Positions 1 to 5,753 of a stretch of DNA of 7,209 nt are shown in pieces. Position numbers and translations under genes: made by a program. The notes under the pieces were generated by a model, which was not told where the DNA came from, did not search any database, and worked only from the letters and a program-made list of their open reading frames with translations. Each line of letters opens with the position of its first letter. Position 1 is the first letter of the stretch. This stretch comes from Thermoplasmata archaeon (GTDB lineage: Archaea; Thermoplasmatota; Thermoplasmata; Lutacidiplasmatales; UBA184), in assembly GCA_030040035.1 (NCBI GenBank), contig JASHUJ010000099.1:1-7209 (forward strand). Direction: 5' to 3'.

Positions 1-803
1 TCGACGAGCGTCACGCCGGAGGAGGTGAGCTGACGGTCCATCCGCTGGATGAAGTCCGTCGCGATCTGGTGCCCGAGCCCGCGCGAGCCGGTGTGGAGCA
101 TCACGACGACCCGGTCCCGGACGAGTCCGAGGGCGTCCGCGAACTCGGGATAGAACCGTTCGTCGACCCGCTGTACCTCGAGGAAGTGGTTGCCCGATCC
201 GAGCGTGCCGAGCTGCTTCAGGCCGCGCTTGCGGGCGCTGTCCGAGACCTCGCGGGGGTCGGCGGCGGCCAAGCGGCCCTCCTCCTCCTGGACCGGGAGA
301 TCCGCCGGTCGCCCGAGTCCGTGATCGATGGCCCACCCCGCGCCGCCCGCGAGCACCTCATCGATCTCCTCCCGGCCGATCCGGTGGCCCCCTTCCGAGC
401 CGACGCCCGACGGGACCTCCCGGTAGAGGCGTTCCATCAGGGGGACGATCTTCGGGCGGACCTCGTCGGCGGTGAGGTTCGTGCGGATCAGTCGGACGCC
501 GCAATTGATGTCGTAACCGATCCCGCCCGGCGAGACGATCCCCTCCGCGAGGTCGAAGGCCGCTACTCCGCCCACGGGAAAGCCGTAGCCGAAGTGGATG
601 TCGGGCATGGCGAGCGCGTGCCGCTGGATGCCGGGGAGCGTCGCGACGTTCGCGAGCTGTTGGAGCGACGGGTCGCCCTCGACGCCGCCCAAGAGCTCGG
701 CGTCGGAGAAGAGGACACCGGGCACCCGCATGCCGGACCCCTCGTCCCGGGGGATCTCGTACGTGAACTCGTCCCGGCGGACGAGCCGCGGCGGGTTCGT
801 CAT
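1..803 (-). CDS. rtcB: RNA-splicing ligase RtcB (N-terminal 267 residues; C-terminus beyond window edge)
   Basis: RtcB is the GTP- and metal-dependent ligase that joins 2',3'-cyclic phosphate and 5'-OH RNA ends; in archaea it seals tRNA exons after intron removal. The visible part carries the family signatures: AMPDIHFGYGFPVGG (residues 65-79), GGIGYDINCGVR (93-104, with D98 and C101), LGSGNHFLE (201-209, with N205 and H206) and MLHTGSRGLGHQI (235-247, with H237). These match the metal-binding Asp, Cys and His residues of Pyrococcus RtcB. The family is about 480 residues long, so roughly 210 residues, including the later metal-binding His and the guanylylated His, lie outside. No intein interrupts the visible motifs. 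The ATG at 803 is chosen because a TATA-like box lies about 26 bp upstream, which fits a leaderless mRNA. The frame stays open to the window edge. Identity is very secure; activity cannot be judged without the C-terminal half. Confidence 0.96.
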   Translation of the reverse strand, partial: MTNPPRLVRRDEFTYEIPRDEGSGMRVPGVLFSDAELLGGVEGDPSLQQLANVATLPGIQRHALAMPDIHFGYGFPVGGVAAFDLAEGIVSPGGIGYDINCGVRLIRTNLTADEVRPKIVPLMERLYREVPSGVGSEGGHRIGREEIDEVLAGGAGWAIDHGLGRPADLPVQEEEGRLAAADPREVSDSARKRGLKQLGTLGSGNHFLEVQRVDERFYPEFADALGLVRDRVVVMLHTGSRGLGHQIATDFIQRMDRQLTSSGVTLV

Positions 804-825
804 GGGGCCGCGCCAGTTCGGCGCC

Positions 826-832
826 CTATAAG
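826..832 (-). promoter_or_regulatory. TATA box of rtcB
   Basis: On the minus strand the sequence reads CTTATAG, an A/T island in very GC-rich surroundings. Its centre is about 26 bp upstream of the rtcB ATG at 803. Archaeal transcription starts roughly 22-27 bp downstream of the TATA centre, so the mRNA would begin at or next to the start codon. No Shine-Dalgarno sequence is seen in the gap. This is inferred from sequence and spacing only. Confidence 0.65.
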
Positions 833-877
833 GGCCCGGCGGGGCCGTTCGATCGGCCAGCCAAAACCCCAAGTACG

Positions 878-906
878 ACGGTCCGGTTATTCGTCGGCCG
901 GACCGT
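878..906. repeat. Perfect 9-bp inverted repeat over the start of the zinc-ribbon membrane protein gene
   Basis: ACGGTCCGG (878-886) and CCGGACCGT (898-906) are exact reverse complements separated by 11 bp. The arm centres are about 20 bp apart, close to two helical turns, as expected for a dimeric DNA-binding protein. The right arm covers the first two bases of the GTG start at 905. If the transcript started upstream, the same arms could instead form an RNA hairpin hiding the start codon. The A/T-richest bases (GGTTATTCG) span the inner end of the left arm and the spacer and could be a weak TATA element. The function is inferred; the symmetry is directly visible. Confidence 0.5.
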
Positions 907-1264
907 GAACGCGCGCACTTGGATCTCCATCGCCAACCTCGTCGTCATCGTCCTCGCGTTCGTGATCCTGTTCGAGCTCCCCCAGTACTCCTCCTTCGCG
1001 TTCTACGGTCTCCTCGGCTGGGTCTTCGTCAGCTTCGTGCTCCTCTACGCGTTCCGGGTCGGGCGGACCCATCCGGTCGGGCCCTCGCAGGCGGGGGCCG
1101 GCGGGTCGACCGGCGGGTTCTCGGCCGCACCGTCCGGCGCCCTCCCCTCGAGCGCCCCGGGCGGAACGCCCGGCCCCGTCGATTTCTGCATCTACTGCGG
1201 CACCTCGCTCCCGAGCGGGACCTCGGTCTGTCCCGCCTGCGGGCACGTAGTGCGACCCGTCTGA
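905..1264 (+). CDS. Small membrane protein with two TM helices and a C-terminal zinc ribbon
   Basis: This is a 119-residue protein of unknown role. Two hydrophobic helices are clear at about residues 6-25 and 31-50, joined by a short loop (LPQYSS) and forming a hairpin in the membrane. A Gly/Ser/Ala/Pro-rich flexible linker follows (about 57-91). The C-terminus is a zinc ribbon with two CxxC knuckles: C95/C98 (FCIYCG) and C109/C112 (VCPACGH), ten residues apart. Such membrane-anchored zinc ribbons are common in archaea and mostly uncharacterised; a scaffolding or sensing role would be a guess. The start is GTG at 905, since no other good start lies before the first helix. No clear Shine-Dalgarno sequence precedes it. 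It is divergent from rtcB and ends 10 bp from the convergent biotin carrier gene. The gene is well supported; the function is unknown. Confidence 0.8.
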   Translation: MNARTWISIANLVVIVLAFVILFELPQYSSFAFYGLLGWVFVSFVLLYAFRVGRTHPVGPSQAGAGGSTGGFSAAPSGALPSSAPGGTPGPVDFCIYCGTSLPSGTSVCPACGHVVRPV

Positions 1265-1274
1265 ACCGACCCGC

Positions 1275-1829
1275 TCAGCGCGCGGGCCGGACGAACAGCA
1301 TCGGTTCGCGGGCCCGGACGTTCGCGCCCGCCGCCACCCGCACGTCGTGCACCGTCCCGTCGGCCGGGCTAGCGATCTCGTTCGACATCTTCATCGCCTC
1401 GAGTCGGAGCAGTACGTCCCCTTTCCGTACCACGTCGCCCTCGCGCACGCGGACCTCGAGGACCTTCCCCGGCATCGGGGGCAGGATGGCGATCCCCTCG
1501 CCGGCAGGGGGGGGCGCGGCGGCGCCCGCCGAGGCCCGCGCCGGCGGCTCGGCGTCGGAACGCGCGGGGGCCGCCGACGGACCGGGCTCGGCCCCGATCG
1601 AGACGTTCCAGCGTTCGCCTCCGACATCGACCGGCCCCGGCGGCTGCGGGAAATGCTCGGGCCAGTGATCGACGACGATCTTCTCCCCGGCGATCTCGAG
1701 CTCGACCCGCGTCGCCGAATGCGACACGACCTGGAGCGGGAACGTTCGGCCGCCAAGCGTGACCGAGGCGAGGTCCGGCGCGACGTCGACCGTCTCTCGC
1801 TTACCGTCGCGCTCGATCGTGAGCCGCAT
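1275..1829 (-). CDS. Biotin carboxyl carrier protein (biotinyl-domain subunit)
   Basis: This 184-residue protein carries the biotin that shuttles a carboxyl group between active sites. The C-terminal domain (about 113-182) is a biotinyl/lipoyl fold with the PMPGKV turn (118-123) and the biotinylation motif EAMKM, the acceptor being K147. The Ala/Pro-rich stretch at about 81-111 is the usual swinging linker. The N-terminal 80 residues are unusual: they hold about four short beta-hairpin-like units of the form V-x-V-x-G-x(4)-V-x-V (near 2-16, 22-34, 41-53 and 67-79). This suggests a docking domain comparable to the segment preceding the biotin domain in acyl-CoA and pyruvate carboxylases. The ATG at 1829 is set by a strong Shine-Dalgarno sequence. 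The gene overlaps the end of the upstream carboxyltransferase by 29 bp. It is the last gene of the operon, and the neighbouring ligase is its likely modifying enzyme. Confidence 0.93.
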   Translation of the reverse strand: MRLTIERDGKRETVDVAPDLASVTLGGRTFPLQVVSHSATRVELEIAGEKIVVDHWPEHFPQPPGPVDVGGERWNVSIGAEPGPSAAPARSDAEPPARASAGAAAPPPAGEGIAILPPMPGKVLEVRVREGDVVRKGDVLLRLEAMKMSNEIASPADGTVHDVRVAAGANVRAREPMLFVRPAR

Positions 1830-3327
1830 CGATCCACCTCCGCTGGGACTGGAGGCGGGCCCGACCCTCGTGCGCCCACGGCGTTACCGCGCCGGCGCCC
1901 GTCGCGGGCGGCGGCGACGGCTGCGCGGGCCGGGCCGATCGCAGCGCCCCGACGACGCCGAGGGCGGCCGTCGTGAGCACGTCGGACGTCAATCCCGCGT
2001 CGAGCGCGCGACGGTACTCCCGGTAGACCGCGGGGAAGAGCGCGTACGACAGGGCCTCGGCCGTATCGGCCGCGGGGACGAGCGCCCGGATCTCGGCGAG
2101 CTTAGCCTCGAACTCGGGGGCGAGGAGGTCGGCCGGCCGACCCGAGATCGCGGGCGCGTGCTCGGTGACCCGGCGGCGGAGCTCCGGGTCGATCGGGGCG
2201 GGCGGGGTGCCGTAGAGGCCCCGGACGTAGTCCTGGGTCTCCTGGGTGATCGGACGGTAGCGCGCTCCGGTGAGCACGTTGATCACCGCCTGGATCCCGA
2301 CGATCTGGCTGGTGGGGGTCACGAGCGGCGGATAGCCGAGGTCGGCCCGGACCCGCGGCACCTCCGCGAGCACTTCTCGGAGCCGGTCGGCCGCGCCCTG
2401 CTCCGCGAGCTGGGTGAGCAGGTTCGAGAGCATCCCGCCCGGGATCTGGTGCGTCAGGATGCCGGGATCGGTCTGGAGCGAGCGGAGGTTGAGGAGCGGG
2501 CGGTAGCGATCGAGCACTGTCTGGAAGTAGCCCGCGAGCTCGCCGAGCGCGTCGAGATCGAGGTGGGGATCGAGCGCGGTCCCGGCGAACGCCCCCACGA
2601 GCGCCTCGGTCGGCGGCTGGCTCGTCCCGCCGGCGAACGGGCTCAACGCCCCGTCGACCGCGACCGCCCCCGCCTCGGCGACCGCGAGGCAGGTCATTGC
2701 CGACATCCCGCTCGACGAGTGGGTGTGGACGACGACCGGCAGCCCGACCTCGCGGATCAGGGCCCGGACCAGCGAGGCTCCCTCGGCCGGCGGAAGGAAC
2801 CCGGCCATGTCCTTCACGCAGAGCTCGTCGGCCCCCATTTCCGCGAGCCGACGACCGAGGTCGACGAACGACGCCTCCGAGTGGACCGGGGAGCGGGTGT
2901 AGCAGATCGCGCCCTGCGCCCGGGCGCCGGCGCGCTTCACCGCGTCGATCGCGGTCTCCATGTTCCGCGGATCGTTGAGGGCATCGAACACGCGGAAGAT
3001 GTCGATCCCTTGCCGGGCCGATTCGCCAACGAACTGGCGGACCAGGTCGTCGGGGTAGTGGCGGTAGCCGACGAGGTTCTGCCCCCGGACGAGCATCTGG
3101 AGGGGCGTCCGGGGCATCTGGCGCTTCAGGGCCCGCAGGCGCTCCCACGGGTCCTCGTGCAGGAACCGCAGACACACGTCGAACGTCGCCCCGCCCCACA
3201 TCTCGATCGAGCGGTAGCCGATCGCGTCGAGCCGCTCGGCGGCGGGCAGCATGTCCCGCGTTCGCATCCGGGTCGCGATCAGGGACTGGTGCCCGTCGCG
3301 CAGGACGGTCTCCGTGATCCCGACCAT
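1801..3327 (-). CDS. pycB: Pyruvate/oxaloacetate-type carboxyltransferase subunit (PycB/OadA/transcarboxylase 5S family)
   Basis: A 508-residue carboxyltransferase that moves CO2 between biotin and pyruvate/oxaloacetate in this family. It is a TIM barrel (about 3-275) followed by the conserved carboxylase domain (about 285-460, with QIPGGMLSN at 294-302 and PPLVTPTSQIVG at 333-344). Active-site features are present: RDGHQS (10-15, metal-ligand D11), VKDMAG (171-176, with K172, the residue carbamylated in relatives) and HTHSSSG (201-207, metal ligands H201 and H203). There is no biotin domain: after about residue 463 a Pro/Ala-rich stretch leads to a basic tail, and the biotin domain is a separate downstream gene. 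An ATG at 3327 places ITETVLRDGHQS at the N-terminus as in relatives; longer in-frame upstream sequence runs into the previous gene and is not homologous. It lies 20 bp after the acyl-CoA carboxyltransferase stop. Whether it works as pyruvate carboxylase, oxaloacetate decarboxylase or transcarboxylase 5S cannot be told from sequence alone. Confidence 0.93.
   Translation of the reverse strand: MVGITETVLRDGHQSLIATRMRTRDMLPAAERLDAIGYRSIEMWGGATFDVCLRFLHEDPWERLRALKRQMPRTPLQMLVRGQNLVGYRHYPDDLVRQFVGESARQGIDIFRVFDALNDPRNMETAIDAVKRAGARAQGAICYTRSPVHSEASFVDLGRRLAEMGADELCVKDMAGFLPPAEGASLVRALIREVGLPVVVHTHSSSGMSAMTCLAVAEAGAVAVDGALSPFAGGTSQPPTEALVGAFAGTALDPHLDLDALGELAGYFQTVLDRYRPLLNLRSLQTDPGILTHQIPGGMLSNLLTQLAEQGAADRLREVLAEVPRVRADLGYPPLVTPTSQIVGIQAVINVLTGARYRPITQETQDYVRGLYGTPPAPIDPELRRRVTEHAPAISGRPADLLAPEFEAKLAEIRALVPAADTAEALSYALFPAVYREYRRALDAGLTSDVLTTAALGVVGALRSARPAQPSPPPATGAGAVTPWAHEGRARLQSQRRWIDAAHDRARR
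1835..1841 (-). promoter_or_regulatory. Strong Shine-Dalgarno sequence for the biotin carrier gene
   Basis: The minus strand reads GGAGGTG, five bases before the ATG at 1829. It lies inside the coding sequence of the upstream carboxyltransferase, in codons for Q-R-R-W. It is the best ribosome-binding site in the window and fixes the start. It also suggests that the carrier is translated in excess of, or coupled to, the upstream subunit. Confidence 0.8.
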
Positions 3328-3347
3328 TCGAGCGCGCCCCGGACCCG

Positions 3348-4898
3348 TCAGAGCGGGATGTTCCCGTGCTTTCGCGGCGGTCGATCGTCGCGCTTCGACG
3401 CGAGCATTTTGAGGCCCGCGGCGAGGCGGGCCCGGGTCTCGGCCGGATCGATCACGTCGTCGATGTATCCGCGCTCCGCGGCGAGGTACGGGTTCAGGAA
3501 CTCCTGCCGGTACTCGCCCGCGAGCCGCGCCCGCAGCGCCTCCTTCTCGGGACCCTGCGCGCGGTCGAGCTCCCGGCGGTAGAGGATGTTCACCGCGCCG
3601 TCCGCGCCCATGACCGCGATCTCGGCCGTCGGCCAGGCGAGGTTCAGGTCCCCGCCGAGGTGCTTCGAGCACATGACGTCGTACGCGCCGCCGTACGCCT
3701 TTCGCAGGATCACGGTCAGCATCGGGACCGTCGCCTCCGCGTAGGCGTAGAGGAGCTTCGCGCCGTGCCGGATGATCCCGCCGTGCTCCTGGGCGATCCC
3801 GGGCAGGAAGCCCGGGACGTCGACGAGCGTCACGAGGGGGAGGTTGAACGCGTCGCAGAACCGAACGAACCGCGCGGCCTTCGTCGAGGCGTCGATATCG
3901 AGCGTCCCGGCGAGCGACGCCGGATTGTTCGCGACGACGCCGATCGGGCGCCCTTCGAGGCGGGCGAGGCCGATCACGACGTTCCGAGCCCAACCCGCCT
4001 GAACCTCGAGGAACGAGCCGACGTCGAGGATCCGTTCGAGGACCCCGTGGACGTCGTACGGCGAGTTCGCCTCCTCCGGGACGAGCCGGACGAGCTCCGC
4101 GGCGGCCGAGTCCGGGGGACTCGCCGCCGGAGCGACCGGCGGCTCCTCGAGGTTGTTGAGCGGTAGGTAGGCGAGGATCCGCCGCACGAGCGCGAGCGCC
4201 TCCACGTCGGACGCCGCGGTGAAGTGCGAGACGCCGCTGAGGGTCGCGTGGGCCTCGGCGCCCCCGAGCGCCTCCATGGTCACTTCCTCACCGGTGACGG
4301 ACCGGACGACGTCCGGGCCGGTGATGAACATCTCCCCGGTCCCCCGGGCCATGATGATGAAGTCCGTGATCGCCGGGGAATACACGGCGCCGCCCGCGCA
4401 CGGACCGAGGATCAGCGAAAGCTGCGGGACGACTCCCGAGAGCAGGACGTTCCGGTAGAACACCTCGCCGTACCCCCCGAGGCTCATCACGCCCTCCTGG
4501 ATCCGGGCCCCGCCGGAGTCGTCGAGGCCGACGATCGGGACGCCCGCCTTGCGGGCCGTCTCCATCACTTTGACGATCTTCATCGCATGCGCCTCGCCGA
4601 GAGCCCCGCCGAAGACGGTCGCGTCCTGGGCGAACGCGCAGACCGGGCGGCCCTCGACCTCGCCCCAGCCGGTCACGACGCCGTCACCCGGCACTCGGCG
4701 CTCGTCGAGGCCGAACTTCTCGACCCGGTGCGTGACGAACGCGTCGATCTCGGTGAAGGTACCGGGATCGAAGAACGACTCAAGACGTTCGCGGGCCGTG
4801 AGGCGCCCGCTCGAGCGGTGACGGGCGACGCGCTCCGGCCCACCGCCCTCCCGCGAGCGGCGCTTCAGGACCTTCCACCGGTCGAACGCCTCGGTCAT
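3348..4898 (-). CDS. pccB: Acyl-CoA carboxyltransferase subunit (propionyl-/methylmalonyl-CoA type, PccB/MmdA/12S family)
   Basis: A 516-residue, full-length cytosolic carboxyltransferase of the crotonase-like fold, acting between carboxybiotin and an acyl-CoA. The N-terminal half has DDSGGARIQEG (126-136) and the oxyanion-hole segment GPCAGGAVYSPA (165-176). The C-terminal half has NNPASLAGTLD (324-334), VDVPGFLPG (359-367) and RKAYGGAYDVM (399-409). D407 in GGAYDVM is at the position that, from recall, is Asp in propionyl-CoA-preferring and Ile in acetyl-CoA-preferring Streptomyces homologues; this hints at propionyl-/methylmalonyl-CoA. The C-terminal end (RPPRKHGNIPL) is typical of the family. 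The ATG at 4898 overlaps the birA stop in an ATGA junction and has a GAGGAG ribosome site. It is the second gene of the birA operon. Family assignment is secure. The acyl-CoA substrate and whether the partner is a biotin carboxylase or the downstream 5S-like subunit are inferred. Confidence 0.95.
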   Translation of the reverse strand: MTEAFDRWKVLKRRSREGGGPERVARHRSSGRLTARERLESFFDPGTFTEIDAFVTHRVEKFGLDERRVPGDGVVTGWGEVEGRPVCAFAQDATVFGGALGEAHAMKIVKVMETARKAGVPIVGLDDSGGARIQEGVMSLGGYGEVFYRNVLLSGVVPQLSLILGPCAGGAVYSPAITDFIIMARGTGEMFITGPDVVRSVTGEEVTMEALGGAEAHATLSGVSHFTAASDVEALALVRRILAYLPLNNLEEPPVAPAASPPDSAAAELVRLVPEEANSPYDVHGVLERILDVGSFLEVQAGWARNVVIGLARLEGRPIGVVANNPASLAGTLDIDASTKAARFVRFCDAFNLPLVTLVDVPGFLPGIAQEHGGIIRHGAKLLYAYAEATVPMLTVILRKAYGGAYDVMCSKHLGGDLNLAWPTAEIAVMGADGAVNILYRRELDRAQGPEKEALRARLAGEYRQEFLNPYLAAERGYIDDVIDPAETRARLAAGLKMLASKRDDRPPRKHGNIPL

Positions 4899-5638
4899 GC
4901 GGACTCCTCGACGCGAAGGTCGCCCGCTCTTATCGCCACCCGGTCCCCCGCCCGCTCCACCCACAGTGCCCCGTCGTCCCCGAGCTCGACGATCCGGCCG
5001 ACCGAACGGCCGTCGATCGACGCCGCTCGGCCGATGCCCCAGAGCTCCCGGCGGCAGCGCGCGAGGAGATCCGCCCGGCCCTTCGGGTCGCGCGACGCCC
5101 GGGCGGTGCGGAGCGCGAGGGCCACGACCGTCCGCTCCACCTCCTCGACTATCGGAACCGGAGCGACCAGCTCGTCGAGGCCGATGATGAGGGGCCGAAG
5201 CTCGGTCGGGTACGCCGCCGGATCGACCGAGACGTTCACGCCGATACCGGCCACCGCCGCCGCCCCGAGCGAGGGCGACGCGACACGGTCGACGAGCACA
5301 CCGGCCAGCTTTCGGACGCGCGAGCCCGGCGCGACCGCGATCACGTCGTTCGGCCACTTCACCCGGAGTGCGCACCGGGCGTCGCGGCCGAGCTCCTCGG
5401 CGAGCGCGGCTCCCAGGGCGAGGGGGAGGAGCGTTTCGGAGGGGTCGGGAGCGGCCAGCACGATCGACAGGTGCAGCCCGCCGCCGGGGGATTCCCAGCG
5501 GTGGTCGGCCCGGCCCCGACCTCGGGTCTGCCGACGGGCGACGACCACCGTGCCTTCGGGGGCGCCCGACCGCGCGAGATCGATCGCCCGGTCCTGGGTC
5601 GAGGGGATCTCCTCGTAGAACTCCCGGACGGGTCCCAC
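4895..5638 (-). CDS. birA: Biotin--[biotin carboxyl-carrier protein] ligase (class I, no DNA-binding domain)
   Basis: This 247-residue enzyme activates biotin with ATP to biotinyl-AMP and attaches it to the lysine of a biotin-carrier domain. Motifs visible in order: STQD (13-16), RGRGRADHRW (39-48, the flexible biotinyl-AMP loop), SPGGGLHLS (50-58), KWPNDV (94-99), KLAGVLVD (110-117, with the biotin-carboxylate-contacting lysine K110) and GIGVNV (131-136). A C-terminal SH3-like domain occupies about 208-244. The N-terminus begins directly with the catalytic domain, so the helix-turn-helix found in repressor-type BirA is missing; this copy is purely enzymatic. The start is a GTG at 5638 with only a weak G-rich ribosome site; no alternative start lies between it and the TATA box. 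It is the first gene of an operon that encodes its likely substrate three genes downstream. Confidence 0.95.
   Translation of the reverse strand: MGPVREFYEEIPSTQDRAIDLARSGAPEGTVVVARRQTRGRGRADHRWESPGGGLHLSIVLAAPDPSETLLPLALGAALAEELGRDARCALRVKWPNDVIAVAPGSRVRKLAGVLVDRVASPSLGAAAVAGIGVNVSVDPAAYPTELRPLIIGLDELVAPVPIVEEVERTVVALALRTARASRDPKGRADLLARCRRELWGIGRAASIDGRSVGRIVELGDDGALWVERAGDRVAIRAGDLRVEESA
4904..4909 (-). promoter_or_regulatory. Shine-Dalgarno sequence for the acyl-CoA carboxyltransferase gene
   Basis: The minus strand reads GAGGAG, five bases before the ATG at 4898. It is encoded by the E-E codons near the end of birA. Together with the ATGA stop/start overlap, it fixes the start at 4898 rather than at longer in-frame extensions that lie wholly inside birA. 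It also implies translational coupling to the ligase. Confidence 0.75.
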
Positions 5639-5671
5639 CGCGCGCCCCCGATCGGCGTCGAGCGGTGCGCG

Positions 5672-5679
5672 GTGTATAG
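5672..5679 (-). promoter_or_regulatory. TATA box of the biotin operon (birA promoter)
   Basis: The minus strand reads CTATACAC, preceded by CCGAAACC, which resembles an archaeal BRE (purine-rich TFB-recognition element). The TATA centre is about 37 bp before the birA GTG, predicting a start near 5650 and a leader of about 12 nt. This short 5' region leaves no room for a riboswitch. The BRE-like bases fall inside a perfect inverted repeat, so a repressor there would block TFB/TBP binding. This is inferred from motif and spacing. Confidence 0.6.
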
Positions 5680-5693
5680 GGTTTCGGAAACCC
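5679..5693. promoter_or_regulatory. Candidate operator 1: 7-bp inverted repeat at the birA promoter
   Basis: GGGTTTC-G-GAAACCC is a perfect 15-bp palindrome around one central base. It abuts and slightly overlaps the birA TATA box on its upstream side and contains the BRE-like bases. It lies upstream of both predicted transcription starts, so it should act as DNA and not as an RNA hairpin. The regulator is unknown; the ligase in this operon cannot be it because it lacks a helix-turn-helix. The symmetry is directly visible and the role is inferred. Confidence 0.5.
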
Positions 5694-5695
5694 GC

Positions 5696-5716
5696 GGGTC
5701 CCGCCGGCCGGGACCC
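5696..5716. promoter_or_regulatory. Candidate operator 2: 8-bp inverted repeat ahead of the divergent gene
   Basis: GGGTCCCG (5696-5703) and CGGGACCC (5709-5716) are exact reverse complements around a 5-bp centre. They end six bases before the plus-strand TATA box. With the palindrome at 5679-5693 they fill the space between the two divergent promoters. The outer GGG...CCC pattern is shared by both repeats, although the inner bases differ. In GC-rich DNA some symmetry is expected by chance, so confidence is moderate. Confidence 0.42.
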
Positions 5717-5722
5717 CGTGCG

Positions 5723-5730
5723 TTCTATAT
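5723..5730 (+). promoter_or_regulatory. TATA box of the small gene at 5754
   Basis: TTCTATAT is an A/T island centred about 26 bp before the ATG at 5754. This spacing predicts a leaderless mRNA. It decides the start: an in-frame GTG at 5718 would put the promoter inside the coding region, and no Shine-Dalgarno sequence precedes either codon. Confidence 0.68.
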
Positions 5731-5753
5731 GGCCGATCCGGCTCAGCCGCGCG

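Noticed and set aside
69..908. Long plus-strand open frame of 279 codons
   Set aside because: It is antisense to rtcB, whose minus-strand translation has all the family motifs. Its product has no recognisable domain and the composition of a high-GC shadow frame.
1759..3582. 607-codon plus-strand open frame
   Set aside because: It lies opposite the PycB-type carboxyltransferase and is rich in Arg/Asp/Glu from reverse reading of GC-rich codons; no domain is visible.
3328..3993. 222-residue N-terminal extension of the PycB-type subunit
   Set aside because: It lies wholly over the well-supported acyl-CoA carboxyltransferase gene in another frame and is Arg/Gly-rich nonsense. The true N-terminus is the ATG at 3327.
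4899..5375. 159-residue N-terminal extension of the acyl-CoA carboxyltransferase
   Set aside because: It overlaps birA in another frame and is not family-like. The ATGA junction and GAGGAG site support 4898.
5718..5753. GTG start giving 12 extra residues to the small gene at 5754
   Set aside because: The TATA box at 5723-5730 would then be inside the gene. The ATG at 5754 has the correct leaderless spacing.
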